NCBI GenBank assembly: GCA_034401795.1
Contig: CM067366.1
Coordinates: forward strand, 86,226,464 to 86,290,463
DNA length: 64,000 bases
Source of the DNA: Chaetoderma sp. LZ-2023a
Taxonomy: Eukaryota; Mollusca; Caudofoveata; Chaetodermatida; Chaetodermatidae
Reading direction: 5' to 3'
Shown here: positions 47,230 to 58,445 of the stretch, one piece after another
How the letters are laid out: each line of letters begins with the position of its first letter
How positions within the stretch are numbered: position 1 is the first letter of the stretch
Program-made: the position numbers and the translations under genes
Notes under the pieces: model-generated
What the model was told of the DNA's origin: nothing
Databases searched by the model: none
Seen by the model: only the letters and a program-made list of their open reading frames with translations

Positions 47230-49211
47230 AATTTGAACATTTCGGGACGCTCGTGTAGGAAGCGTCCCTTGGCCTGGGAGATTATGTTCAGAATCTCGGG
47301 CAACTGCACTGGGTTTTCCACCAGCAGATCTAGCAGATCCGTGAACCACGCCGTGCTGGGCCAATACGGCGCCATTAGCAGGACCAGGCATGGTTCCTCC
47401 CTGATCTTCACCAATATCTTCGGTAGAAGAATGGTGGGTGGGTACGCGTAAGCGTGCATCCATCTCCAGCTTAACGCCAGAGCGTCTGTATCGACGGCAT
47501 TAAGATCTGGAATCGGCCAGACATAAGTCATGATTTGAGCATTTTCCCGTGTGGTGAACAAGTCCACGTTGGGTTTGCCCCAATGCTCCAAGATCCTTCG
47601 CAGAACTGGAGGGTTGAGGGACCATTCTGTTGGCAGAATTCTCTGTCTGCGAGACAAAGCATCCGCCAGAATGTTCAATCGCCCAGGAATGTGAGCTGCT
47701 TTCAAAACAACCGAGTAATTCCTGCACCATTGAATCAAGTGCCACACTTTGATACACAGCGTGGGTGACCCGGTCCCGCCTTGGCGATTTATGTATGATA
47801 CTACCGTCGAATTGTCCGACCGTATCAATATCACCTTGCCCCTGATCATCGGAAGAAATTCTTCCAACGCCAGTTCCACTGCCATCATTTCCAACAGATT
47901 GATATGCAGCTGGCTCTCCTGGAGAGTCCATGTGCCCGAGACCTGGTGCTCTCCCAGGCAGGCCCCCAACCCCTCCAGCGATGCATCCATGTACACGGAC
48001 AGCTGGGGTGGGGTAGGTGTAGCGAAACCCCTACTAGGAGATTCTGACGCTTTTTCCACCATACAAGATGCGACATTATTGGCTCCAAAACTGGCACCAG
48101 TTTTGACAGGGGTTCTGTTCTCTGTTTCCACAGAGACATCAGATACAACTGGATAGGTCTTCGCATTAGAGCAGCGTACGGGATCACCTGCTCCATGGAG
48201 ACCATCATCTGAAGAAACCGCCTCGCCTGAATGTGGTTTCCCAATCGAAAACTCTTGAGGATGGCTAACAGAGACACCACTCTGGGCTCTGACGGGTAAA
48301 CCCTGCCCTCCTCGAGATCGAATCGCATCCCTAAATAAACTAAATGTTGAGTGGGTGTCAACTCGGATTTCTCCTTGTTGACTATCCAGCCTAGATCTGA
48401 AAGTAACTTCAGAGTCAGAGCAGTATCCACCCCTAACTTGGCTGTGTCTGCTTTGATCAGCCAATCGTCTATGTAGGCGTGTAGCGCCACGTTCTCTTTT
48501 CAGAGAAACGCTGTCACCGGAAGGACCACTCATGAAAACCCTTGGAGCTATTGACAGGCCGAATGGGAGGACTATAAACTCCCATACTTGATTATGAAAC
48601 GCAAATCTCAGAAACCTGTGACAACTCCTGTTCATTGGAATGTGGAAATATGCATCTTTCAGATCGATCGACACACACCACATTCCCTTCCTCAATCCTG
48701 CCATTACCGACCTCTGAGTTTCCATCTGGAACCGAGGGGTATGGATAAACCAATTTAATGGCCTAAGATTGAGTACAGGTCTCCATCCCCCTGACCTCTT
48801 GGGAACAAGGAATATATTTGAATAGAAGCCTGGATTGTTCTGGTTTGCTGGTTTTATTGCTCCCTTCAGAAGCAAACCTGACACTTCGTTTTGAATGGCT
48901 TCTAACTTGTCTGGTTCCCTTGGTACGGGTGTCCAGACAGGTGCCAAAGACAGATTCTGTGGTGGAAAGTCCCACCACTCCAGCAAGTATCCCTGGGATA
49001 ACCATCCCAGGACCAGACTGTCTGACGTCACACCTCGCCAAGCCTCGACAAAATGCATGAGCCTTCCACCACTATAGACACCTCGACGCCTAATGGGGTT
49101 GTCCGGCTCGCGGTCCGCTCCCCCCCCCCCCTTCCCTCTTAACGAGAGAGAGAGAGAGAACCATTTCGGTCTTGGCTCGGCTGGTCTAACTGGCACCACT
49201 GTTCCTGTCAC
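47230..49211 (-). pseudogene. RT-RNase H of DIRS B, with paired frameshifts
   Basis: A single long open frame covers this stretch, but its middle third is nonsense. It reads YFHIPMN and LPFGLSIAPRVF (RT), then loses frame near 48530 and regains it near 47990 at SVYMDASLEG. The true RT catalytic box YIDDWLIKAD is at 48464-48475 in another frame (47885-48490). RNase H residues follow: MDAS, NLLEMMAVELA, RSDNSTVVS, NILADALSRR. The conserved DIRS linker (HWGKPNVDLF, YAYPPTILLPK) leads to the recombinase. Confidence 0.85.
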
Positions 49212-49283
49212 ACAGGTGCGGTCCAGCCGGATACGAAGGGAGCTATCGTACCCTCAGGTACGATCCGCTCCCTTCTTTCCGCC

Positions 49284-49758
49284 CTATGAGGACTTACCCT
49301 TCCCCTTCCCGCCTCTCGGGCGATCAGGAGCAACATTGGGGAGGGTAGGAGCCTCCACAACCTTCTTGGCTTTCTTCGCCGGAGGTGGCTGAGAAAAGCC
49401 AGACGAAGCAGCAGCCGCACTAGGCTTAGCTTTCGCCTTGCCTTTATGCTTCTTCTGCTTCTTTGAAGGTTGCATGGTCACCGGCTTTCCTACAGCCCCC
49501 AGTGTGTGCGCTTTCCGCACCAGCTCTATCTGTAGGTTCACCGCCAACCGATTCTGCACAATGCTAGCTGTGTCCTCTAAGATGGCCCGCGCCTGGCCAC
49601 CGAAGATGCTAGGGCCTGTCAGGGGCATCCCAAGAAGACGCTCCCTGACGGCCGTAGCCGGACGCATATGGTCAAGAACCATTTGCCTCCTGGACTACGT
49701 AACACGTGCCTGTACCCTTGCCAGTGCGTCCATAGACAGCACCAGGCCGTCATTGACT
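49284..49758 (-). pseudogene. Gag C-terminal part of DIRS B, truncated
   Basis: Encodes MRPATAVRERLLG, FGGQARAILEDTA, NRLAVNLQIELV and a Lys/Pro-rich tail, the same as the gag end in C and D. Such basic tails are typical of nucleic-acid-binding Gag proteins. The N-terminal two thirds are missing because the element ends at 49758. Confidence 0.8.
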
Positions 49759-50062
49759 GCAGGAAATGTCAATTTCCCTTTCTCCGAGATCTAACAATAC
49801 TCACCATTCTGTTACTTCTGATATACAGCTGGCCTTGACAGCGGCTCTAGGATTATAGACTTAGAAAGCTTTACCGACTCCTGGGAACCGGGTACTCGGC
49901 TCCCCACTGCCGAGTACCCGTTTACCATAGAGCTCATATTGTTTGCATAGCCACCAAACAAGAGAAAACTATGGCTTGCCTCCGTGGGGCTGGGAGGCTG
50001 GGTCCGTAACAGAATGGTGAGTATTGTTAGATCTCGGAGAAAGGGAAATTGACATTTCCTGC
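49759..50062. repeat. Terminal hairpin unit (57-bp perfect inverted repeat, ~190-bp core)
   Basis: The left arm starts 'gcaggaaatgtcaatttccc' and ends 'accattctgttac'; the right arm is its exact complement. The core holds a smaller palindrome, 'gggtactcggc' / 'gccgagtaccc'. Directly after it the motif 'tactcaccattctgttactt' recurs in direct orientation (about 50090). Confidence 0.92.
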
Positions 50063-50465
50063 ATTCTCCTTCGATCAATACTCACCATTCTGTTACTTCT
50101 GATATACACCAGATTTGATCAGTAACCTGGTGGGTAGGGCAAGCCATAAATGCTAATTTTGCCCCTTGGAGAAAGATTTTAGACTTCAAACTTGACTAAC
50201 GGAGACCTAAAAGGACCGTCAAGTTCACGGAACCGAATCACATTCGCGTCACAGCCCCCCCCCCTTTTTCCTCCTAAGAAAAGGGAGAGAACTAACGAAC
50301 ATGTATCTCGCCTGAAACACCAATATGCCAAGAGGGTTAACTACTCCCTGCATATCGCTTGTATTAGCCTGGGAATGAGCATGAATATATAAGATGAATG
50401 AACATGATACATATACATAATACAAAAAACTCTCACTTGTTGAATTACCTTATGATAACAGGACT

Positions 50466-50543
50466 TCAGACGTACCGCCTCCAACCAATCACCGGTTCGG
50501 CCATCAGTGACACAATCTGGTTGACATCCTCTCGCCTGACCAT
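50466..50543 (-). other. Conserved 25-codon frame downstream of the recombinase
   Basis: ATG to TGA, 78 bp, with product beginning MVRREDVNQIVSLMAEP. The same-length frame is kept in the fragment (44892-44969), B (46063-46140) and D (54939-55016). It may be a peptide or simply a conserved terminal non-coding block. Confidence 0.4.
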
Positions 50544-50639
50544 GCCTGCTTTAGGTTCTTTTCTTACCGAAGTGAGAAAAGGGTGAAAAGCAGTGTGGTC
50601 ACTAACTATCGTTTCAAAACAGCTAAAGCGAGTGGATTG

Positions 50640-51640
50640 GCTGAGTCTGACACATCCCTCATATAGTAATCCGTGAATGAGGACTCACAGTGCCATTGTG
50701 CAACGGCCATGATGTCCTATAACGGAACACCATTGTAAAGGGCGGTCGAGGCGGCTATTCCTCTGACATTGTCTGCCCTTACGCCTTGCACCTGGTGCCC
50801 AGTCGCCATCTCCTGAGTAGTCTGAATGCATTCGACCACCCAACGAGAGATAGTATCCATGGATGCGGCGCCATAAGACTTTTTATGACAGATCCACAGA
50901 TGTCTATCGTTCGACCGTAACGAGTCAGTCCGTTTCTTGTACTTAGTCAAAGCACGGACCGGGCACCAGACACTGGCATCACGATCAAACCTAGTTAACT
51001 TTGGTATAATGATCGGTTTGCCTGGATATCTCAAAGATTGGTTCTTTGACATAACCTCTGCTCTTGGCAGAAGACGCAGACCTTCTCCAGAAACAATAAA
51101 TCGGTTCCTCTCTGCCGAAAGCGCATGGATCTCACTGCGCCTTCTAGCTGAGGAAGCTGCCAATAGAAAGACCGCCTTTAGAGTCAAATGCTTTAGACTA
51201 GCCGAACGCAACGGTTCGAAAGGGTGCTTGGCCAGTACATTAAGCACTAAAGATAGACTCCAGGCTGGAATGACTACCGGTTGTCTCGGTCGGAGATTGC
51301 TCATTCCCTTCAACATCACATTTAACTGGGCCACCTCTGGACTATCCCTGTTGGCTAGACAAGGGATAACTGATGCCAAAGCTGACTTGTATCCAGCAAC
51401 TGTGACGGGAGCTAGTCCTCAAAAGAACAGCTCACAGAGAAAGTCTGCTATTTGCTGATAGTGGATTGAAAGGTATCAATACCCTTTTCTTCACACCAGT
51501 CTGCAAATCTGTTAACCTTGTTGTTATATGACTTGAAGGTTGACCTCCTTCTCGCAGCCGCGATGAAATCAGCAGCCTGTCGAGAAAAGCCTTCCGACGT
51601 GGAACGTTGTTTGATAACATCCACGCAGTCATTGAACATT
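50640..51640 (-). pseudogene. Tyrosine recombinase of DIRS C, inactive
   Basis: The N-terminal part runs on in the same frame as RNase H (PEMFNDCVDVIKQRS) because of a 2-bp deletion, and stops at 51448. The catalytic part is 50717-51379. HxxR has become ADNVRGIAAS (His lost), and a stop follows GVPL where B reads on to EDIIAVAQWH, removing the Trp/Tyr end. Confidence 0.85.
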
Positions 51641-53617
51641 TCGGGACACTCGTGTAGGAAGCGTCCCTTGGCCTGGGAGATTATGTTCGGAATCTCGGGC
51701 AACTGCACAGGATTTTCCACCAGCAGATCTAGAAGATCCGTGAACCACGCCCTGCTCGGCCAATACGGCGCTATTAGCAGGACCAGACACGGTTCCTCCC
51801 TGACCTTCACCAAAACCTTCGGTAGAAGAATGGTGGGTGGGTACGCGTAAGCGTGCATCCCTCTCCAGCTTATCGCCAGAGCGTCTGTATCGACGGCATT
51901 TGGATCTGTAATCGGCGAGACATATGTCATGATTTGAGCATTTTCCTTTGTGGCGAACAAGTCCACGTTGGGTTTGCCCCAATGCTCGAAGATCCGTCGC
52001 AGAACTGGAGGGTTGAGGGACCATTCTGTTGGCAGGATTCTCTGTCTGCGAGACAAAGCATCCGCCAGAATGTTCAATCGGCCAGGAATACGAGCTGCTT
52101 TCAAAACAACCGAGTAATTCCTGCACCATTGAATCAAGTGCCACACCCTGATACACAGAGTGGGCGACCTGGTCCCGCCTTGGCGATTTATATATGATAC
52201 TACTGTCGAATCGACCGACCGTATCAATATCACCCTGCCCCTGATCATCGGAAGGAACTCTTCCAACGCCAGTTCCACTGCCATCATTTCCAACAGATTG
52301 ATATGCAGCTGACTCTCCGGGAGAGTCCATGTGCCCGAGACCTGGTTCTCCCAGGCAGGCACCCCACCCTTCCAGCGATGCATCCGTGTAGACGGACAGC
52401 TGGAGGCGGGGTAGGTGCAGCGAAACCCCTAATAGGAGATTCTGACGCTGTTTCCACCATAGAAGATGCGATATTATCGGCTCCAAAACTGGCAACAGTT
52501 TTGACAGGGGTTCTGTTCTCTGTTTCCACAGAGACATCAGATACAACTGGATAGGTCTTCGCATTAGAGCATCGTACGGGATAACCTGCTCCATGGAGAC
52601 CATCATGCCCAGCATCTGAAGGAACCGCCTCTCCTTGAATGTGGTTTCCCACTCGAAAACTCTTGAGGATGGCTAACAGAGACACCACTCTGGGCTCTGA
52701 TGGGTAAACCCTGCCCTCCTCAAGGTCGAATCGCATCCCCAAATAAACGAAACGTTGAGTGTGCGTCAACTCGGATTTCTCCTCGTTGACTACGCAGCGT
52801 AGATCTGAAAGTAACTTCAGAGTCAGAGCAGTATCCACGTTCAACCTGGCTGCCGAGTCTGCCTTAAGCAGCCAGTCGTCTATGTAGGTGTGTAGCGCCA
52901 CGTTCTCTTTTCTGAGAAACGCTGTCACCGCAAGGACCACTCTTGTGAAAACCCTCGGAGCTGTCGACAGGCCAAACGGGAGTCTGTAAACTCGCATACT
53001 TGATTCTGAAACACAAATCTCAGAAACCTGTGCCAACTCCGATTCATAGGAATGTGGAAATATGCATTTTTCAGATCGATCGATACACACCACATTCCTT
53101 TCCTCAATCCCGCATTACCGACCTCGGCATTTCCATCTGGAACCGAGGCGTATGGCTAAACCAATTTAATGGCCTGAGATTGAGTATGGGTCTCCATCCC
53201 CCTGTGCTCTTGGGGACAAGGAACATGTTTGAATAGAAGCCTGGAGTGTTTCGATTTGCTGGTTTTATTGCTCCCTTCAGAAGCAAACCCGACACTTCCT
53301 TTTGAACGGCTTCTAACTTGTCTGGCTCCCTTGGTACGGGTGTCCAGACAGGTGCCAAAGACAGATTTTGTGGTGGAAAGTCCCACCACTCCGGCATGTA
53401 ACCCTGGGATAACCATCCCAGGACCAGACTGTCTGACGTCACACCTTGCCAGGCCTCGACGAAACGCATGAGCCTTCCACCCACCATAGACGCCTCGACG
53501 TCTAACGGGGTTGTCCGGCTCGCAGTCCGCCCCCCCACTCTTTCTTAACGAGAGAGAGAGAGAGAACCATTTCGTTCTAGGCACGACGGGTATAACTGGC
53601 ACCGCTGTTCCTGTCAC
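51641..53617 (-). pseudogene. RT-RNase H of DIRS C, frameshifted
   Basis: The RT finger region is at 53104-53538 (GAIKPANRNTPGFYSN). The core is split by frameshift near 52980, and the YIDD box is at 52875-52886. The frame is then lost again near 52660. RNase H is recognisable (TDASLEGWG, NLLEMMAVELA, NILADALSRR); its third acidic block reads RSVDSTVVS instead of RSDNSTVVS. Confidence 0.84.
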
Positions 53618-53659
53618 ACAGGCGCGGTCCAGGCGGATATGAAGGGAGCTTTCGTACCC

Positions 53660-54228
53660 TCAGGTACACTTCGGCCCCTTCTGTCCGCCCTTTGAGGCCT
53701 TACCCTTACCCTTCCCCTTCCCACCTCTAGGGCGGTCAGGAGCAACATTGGGGAGGGTAGGCGCCTCTACAACCTTCCTGGGCTTCTTGGCCGGCGGCGG
53801 CTGTGAAACCCCAGCTGAAGCAGAAGTCGCAACAGGCCTAGCTTTCGCCTTGCCCTTATGCTCCTTTGAAGGTTGTCCCGTTAGCGGTTTCCCCACAGGC
53901 CCTAGTGCATGCGCTTGTCGCACTAGCTCTAGCTGTAGGTTTACCGCTAACCGATTCTGCGCGATACTGGCGGTATCCTCTAAGATGGCCCACGCTTGGC
54001 CACCGAAGATGCTAGGCCCTGTCAGGGGTGTCCCAAGGAGACGCTCCCTGACTGCCGTAGCCGGACGCATATGGTCAATGACCATTTGCCTCCTGGATTT
54101 CGTCACACGCGCTTGCACCCTTGCCAATGCGTCCATCGACAGCACCAGGCCGTCATTGACACATGAAAGCGCCACAGGTGGCACAGGGTGGCCTGCCCCG
54201 CTTCAGCCCACACCGACTGAAGGAGACT
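53660..54228 (-). pseudogene. Gag C-terminal part of DIRS C, truncated
   Basis: Open for 174 codons at 53660-54184 (ALARVQARVTKSRRQMVID, LGTPLTGPSIFGGQA, then PAKKPRKVV and a GKGKGKASKGG tail). Upstream gag is missing because the copy ends at the hairpin unit. Confidence 0.82.
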
Positions 54229-54532
54229 GCAGGAAATGTCAATTTCCCTTTCTCCGAGATCTAACAATACTCACCATTCTGTTACTTCTGATATACAGCT
54301 GGCCTTGACAGCGGCTCTAGGATTATAGACTTAGAAAGCTTTACCGACTCCTGGGAACCGGGTACTCGGCTCCCCACTGCCGAGTACCCGTTTACCATAG
54401 AGCTCATATTGTTTGCATAGCCACCAAACAAGAGAAAACTATGGCTTGCCTCCGTGGGGCTGGGAGGCTGGGTCCGTAACAGAATGGTGAGTATTGTTAG
54501 ATCTCGGAGAAAGGGAAATTGACATTTCCTGC
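54229..54532. repeat. Terminal hairpin unit of DIRS D
   Basis: Identical in layout and almost identical in sequence to 49759-50062, 304 bp, same arms. Confidence 0.92.
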
Positions 54533-55099
54533 ATTCTCCTTCGATCAATACTCACCATTCTGTTACTTCTGATATACACCAGATTTGATCAGTAACCTGG
54601 TGGGAAGGGGCAAGCCATAAATGCTAATTTTGCCCCTTGGAGAAAGATTTTAGACTTCAAACTTGACTAACGGAGACCTAAAAGGACCGTCAAGTTCACG
54701 GAACCGAATCACATTCGCGTCACAGCCCCCAACCCCCTTTTTCCTCCTAAGAAAAGGGAGAGAACTAACGAACATGTATCTCGCCTGAAACACCAATATG
54801 CCAAGAGGGTTAACTACTCCCTGCATATCGCTTGTATTAGCCTGGGAATGAGCATGAATATATAAGATGAATGAACATGATACATATACATGATACAAAA
54901 AACTCTCACTTGTTGAATTACCTTATGATAACAGGACTTCAGACGTACCGCCTCCAACCAATCACCGGTTCGGCCATCAGTGACACAATCTGGTTGACAT
55001 CCTCTCGCCTGACCATGCCTGCTTTAGGTTCTTTTCTTACCGAAGTGAGAAAAGGGTGAAAAGCAGTGTGGTCACTAACTATCGTTTCAAAACAGCTAA

Positions 55100-56112
55100 A
55101 GCGAGTGGATTGGCTGAGTCTGACACATCCCTCATATAGTAATCCGTGAATGAGGACTCACAGTGGCATTGTGCAACGGCCATGATGTCCTATAACGGAA
55201 CACCATTGTAAAGGGCGGTCGAGGCGGCTATTCCTCTGACATTGTCTGCCCTTACGCCTTGCACCTGGTGCCCAGTCGCCATCTCCTGAGTAGTCTGAAT
55301 GCATTCGACCACCCAACGAGAGATAGTATCCATGGATGCGGCGCCATAAGACTTTTTATGACAGATCCACAGATGTCTATCGTTCGACCGTAACGAGTCA
55401 GTCCGTTTCTTGTACTTAGTCAAAGCACGGACCGGGCACCAGACACTGGCATCACGATCAAACCTAGTTAACTTCGGTATAATGATCGGTTTGCCGGGAT
55501 ATCTCAAAGATTGGTTCTTTGACATAACCTCTGCTCTTGGCAGAAGACGCAGACCTTCTCCAGAAACAATAAATCGGTTCCTCTCTGCCGAAAGCGCATG
55601 GATCTCACTGCGCCTTCTAGCTGAGGAAGCTGCCAATAGAAAGACCGCCTTTAGAGTCAAATGCTTTAGACTAGCCGAACGCAACGGTTCGAAAGGGTGC
55701 TTGGCCAGTACATTAAGCACTAAAGATAGACTCCAGGCTGGAATGACTACCGGTTGTCTCGGTCGGAGATTGCTCATTCCCTTCAACATCACATTTAACT
55801 GGGCCACCTCTGGACTATCCCTGTTGGCTAGACAAGGGATAACTGATGCCAAAGCTGACTTGTATCCAGCAACTGTGACGGGAGCTAGTCCTCAAAAGAA
55901 CAGCTCACAGAGAAAGTCTGCTATTTGCTGATAGTGGATTGAAAGGTATCAATACCCTTTTCTTCACACCAGTCTGCAAATCTGTTAACCTTGTTGTTAT
56001 ATGACTTGAAGGTTGACCTCCTTCTCGCAGCCGCGATGAAATCAGCAGCCTGTCGAGAAAAGCCTTCCGACGTGGAACGTTGTTTGATAACATCCACGCA
56101 GTCATTGAACAT
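55100..56112 (-). pseudogene. Tyrosine recombinase of DIRS D, inactive
   Basis: Same lesions as in C: His lost from HxxR (ADNVRG), stop after GVPL, broken middle at 55921. Sharing every lesion with C shows that the duplication came after the decay. Confidence 0.85.
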
Positions 56113-58009
56113 TTCGGGACACTCGTGTAGGAAGCGTCCCTTGGCCTGGGAGATTATGTTCGGAATCTCGGGCAACTGCACAGGATTTTCCACCAGCAGA
56201 TCTAGAAGATCCGTGAACCACGCCCTGCTCGGCCAATACGGCGCTATTAGCAGGACCAGACACGGTTCCTCCCTGACCTTCACCAAAACCTTCGGTAGAA
56301 GAATGGTGGGTGGGTATGCGTAAGCGTGCATCCCTCTCCAGCTTATCGCCAGAGCGTCTGTATCGACGGCATTTGGATCTGTAATCGGCGAGACATATGT
56401 CATGATTTGAGCATTTTCCTTTGTGGCGAACAAGTCCACGTTGGGTTTGCCCCAATGCTCGAAGATCCGTCGCAGAACTGGAGGGTTGAGGGACCATTCT
56501 GTTGGCAGGATTCTCTGTCTGCGAGACAAAGCATCCGCCAGAATGTTCAATCGGCCAGGAATACGAGCTGCTTTCAAAACAACCGAGTAATTCCTGCACC
56601 ATTGAATCAAGTGCCACACCCTGATACACAGAGTGGGCGACCTGGTCCCGCCTTGGCGATTTATATATGATACTACTGTCGAATCGACCGACCGTATCAA
56701 TATCACCCTGCCCCTGATCATCGGAAGGAACTCTTCCAACGCCAGTTCCACTGCCATCATTTCCAACAGATTGATATGCAGCTGACTCTCCGTGAGAGTC
56801 CATGTGCCCGAGACCTGGTTCTCCCAGGCAGGCACCCCACCCTTCCAGCGATGCATCCGTGTAGACGGACAGCTGGAGGCGGGGTAGGTGCAGCGAAACC
56901 CCTAATAGGAGATTGTGACGCTGTTTCCACCATAGAAGATGCGATATTATCGGCTCCAAAACTGGCAACAGTTTTGACAGGGGTTCTGTTCTCTGTTTCC
57001 ACAGAGACATCAGATACAACTGGATAGGTCTTCGCATTAGAGCATCGTACGGGATAACCTGCTCCATGGAGACCATCATGCCCAGCATCTGAAGGAACCG
57101 CCTCGCCTTGAATGTGGTTTCCCACTCGAAAACTCTTGAGGATGGCTAACAGACACCACTCTGGGCTCTGATGGGTAAACCCTGCCCTCCTCAAGGTCGA
57201 ATCGAATCCCCAAATAAACGAAACGTTGAGTGGGCGTCAACTCGGATTTCTCCTCGTTGACTATGCAGCGTAGATCTGAAAGTAACTTCAGAGTCAGAGC
57301 AGTATCCACGTTCAACCTGGCTGCCGAGTCTGCCTTAAGCAGCCAGTCGTCTATGTAGGTGTGTAGCGCCACGTTCTCTTTTCTGAGAAACGCTGTCACC
57401 GCAAGGACCACTCTTGTGAAAACCCTCGGAGCTGTCGACAGGCCAAACGGGAGACTGTAAACTCCCATACTTGATTCTGAAACACAAATCTCAGAAACCT
57501 GTGCCAACTCCGATTCATAGGAATGTGGAAATATGCATTTTTCAGATCGATCGATACACACCACATTCCTTTCCTCAATCCCGCATTACCGACCTCGGCA
57601 TTTCCATCTGGAACCGAGGCGTATGGCTAAACCAATTTAATGGCCTGAGATTGAGTATGGGTCTCCATCCCCCTGTGCTCTTGGGGACAAGGAACATGTT
57701 TGAATAGAAGCCTGGAGTGTTTCGATTTGCTGGTTTTATTGCTCCCTTCAGAAGCAAACCCGACACTTCCTTTTGAACGGCTTCTAACTTGTCTGGCTCC
57801 CTTGGTACGGGTGTCCAGACAGGTGCCAAAGACAGATTTTGTGGTGGAAAGTCCCACCACTCCGGCATGTAACCCTGGGATAACCATCCCAGGACCAGAC
57901 TGTCTGACGTCACACCTTGCCAGGCCTCGACGAAACGCATGAGCCTTCCACCCACCATAGACGCCTCGACGTCTAACAGGGTTGTCCGGCTCGCAGTCCG
58001 CCCCCCCAC
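56113..58009 (-). pseudogene. RT-RNase H of DIRS D, frameshifted
   Basis: As in C, with YIDD at 57346-57357. It carries an extra 2-bp loss near 57150 relative to C (so C's 57-kb equivalent frame changes). The gag-RT boundary is duplicated just upstream (see 57960-58445). Confidence 0.84.
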
Positions 58010-58445
58010 TCTTTCTTAACGAGAGAGAGAGAGAACCATTTCGTTCTAGGCACGACGGGTATAACTGGCACCACTGTTCCTGTCACACAGGCGCGGTCCA
58101 GGCGGATATGAAGGGAGCTTTCGTACCCTCAGGTACGCTTCGGCCCCTTCTGTCCGCCCTTTGAGGCCTTACCCTTACCCTTCCCCTTCCCACCTCTAGG
58201 GCGACGCCTCGACGTCTAACGGGGTTGTCCGGCTCGCAGTCCGCCCCCCCCCACTCTTTCTTAACGAGAGAGAGAGAGAACCATTTCGTTCTAGGCACGA
58301 CGGGTATAACTGGCACCGCTGTTCCTGTCACACAGGCGCGGTCCAGGCGGATATGAAGGGAGCTTTCGTACCCTCAGGTACGCTTCGGCCCCTTCTGTCC
58401 GCCCTTTGAGGCCTTACCCTTACCCTTACCCTTGCCCTTCCCACC
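57960..58445. repeat. 243-bp tandem duplication at the gag/RT boundary of D
   Basis: The block starting 'gacgcctcgacgtctaac' at 57960 is repeated from 58203 with few changes. C has it once. 243 is a multiple of three. Confidence 0.88.

Larger units (their letters stand above)
45477..49758 (-). mobile_element. DIRS element B (gag truncated)
   Basis: Left end: partial hairpin unit 45477-45652, lacking one arm. Then come the non-coding block, recombinase, RNase H, RT and the C-terminal part of gag, cut at 49758 where the next hairpin unit starts. By eye it is somewhat diverged from C and D, which are nearly identical to each other. Confidence 0.85.
49759..54228 (-). mobile_element. DIRS element C (gag truncated), near-identical tandem copy of D
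   Basis: Layout is hairpin unit 49759-50062, non-coding block, recombinase, RNase H, RT and partial gag, ending at 54228 where the next identical hairpin unit starts. The period to D is 4470-4473 bp. The 220-residue recombinase fragment is identical between C and D, and the 311-residue frame differs at one residue. Confidence 0.88.
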
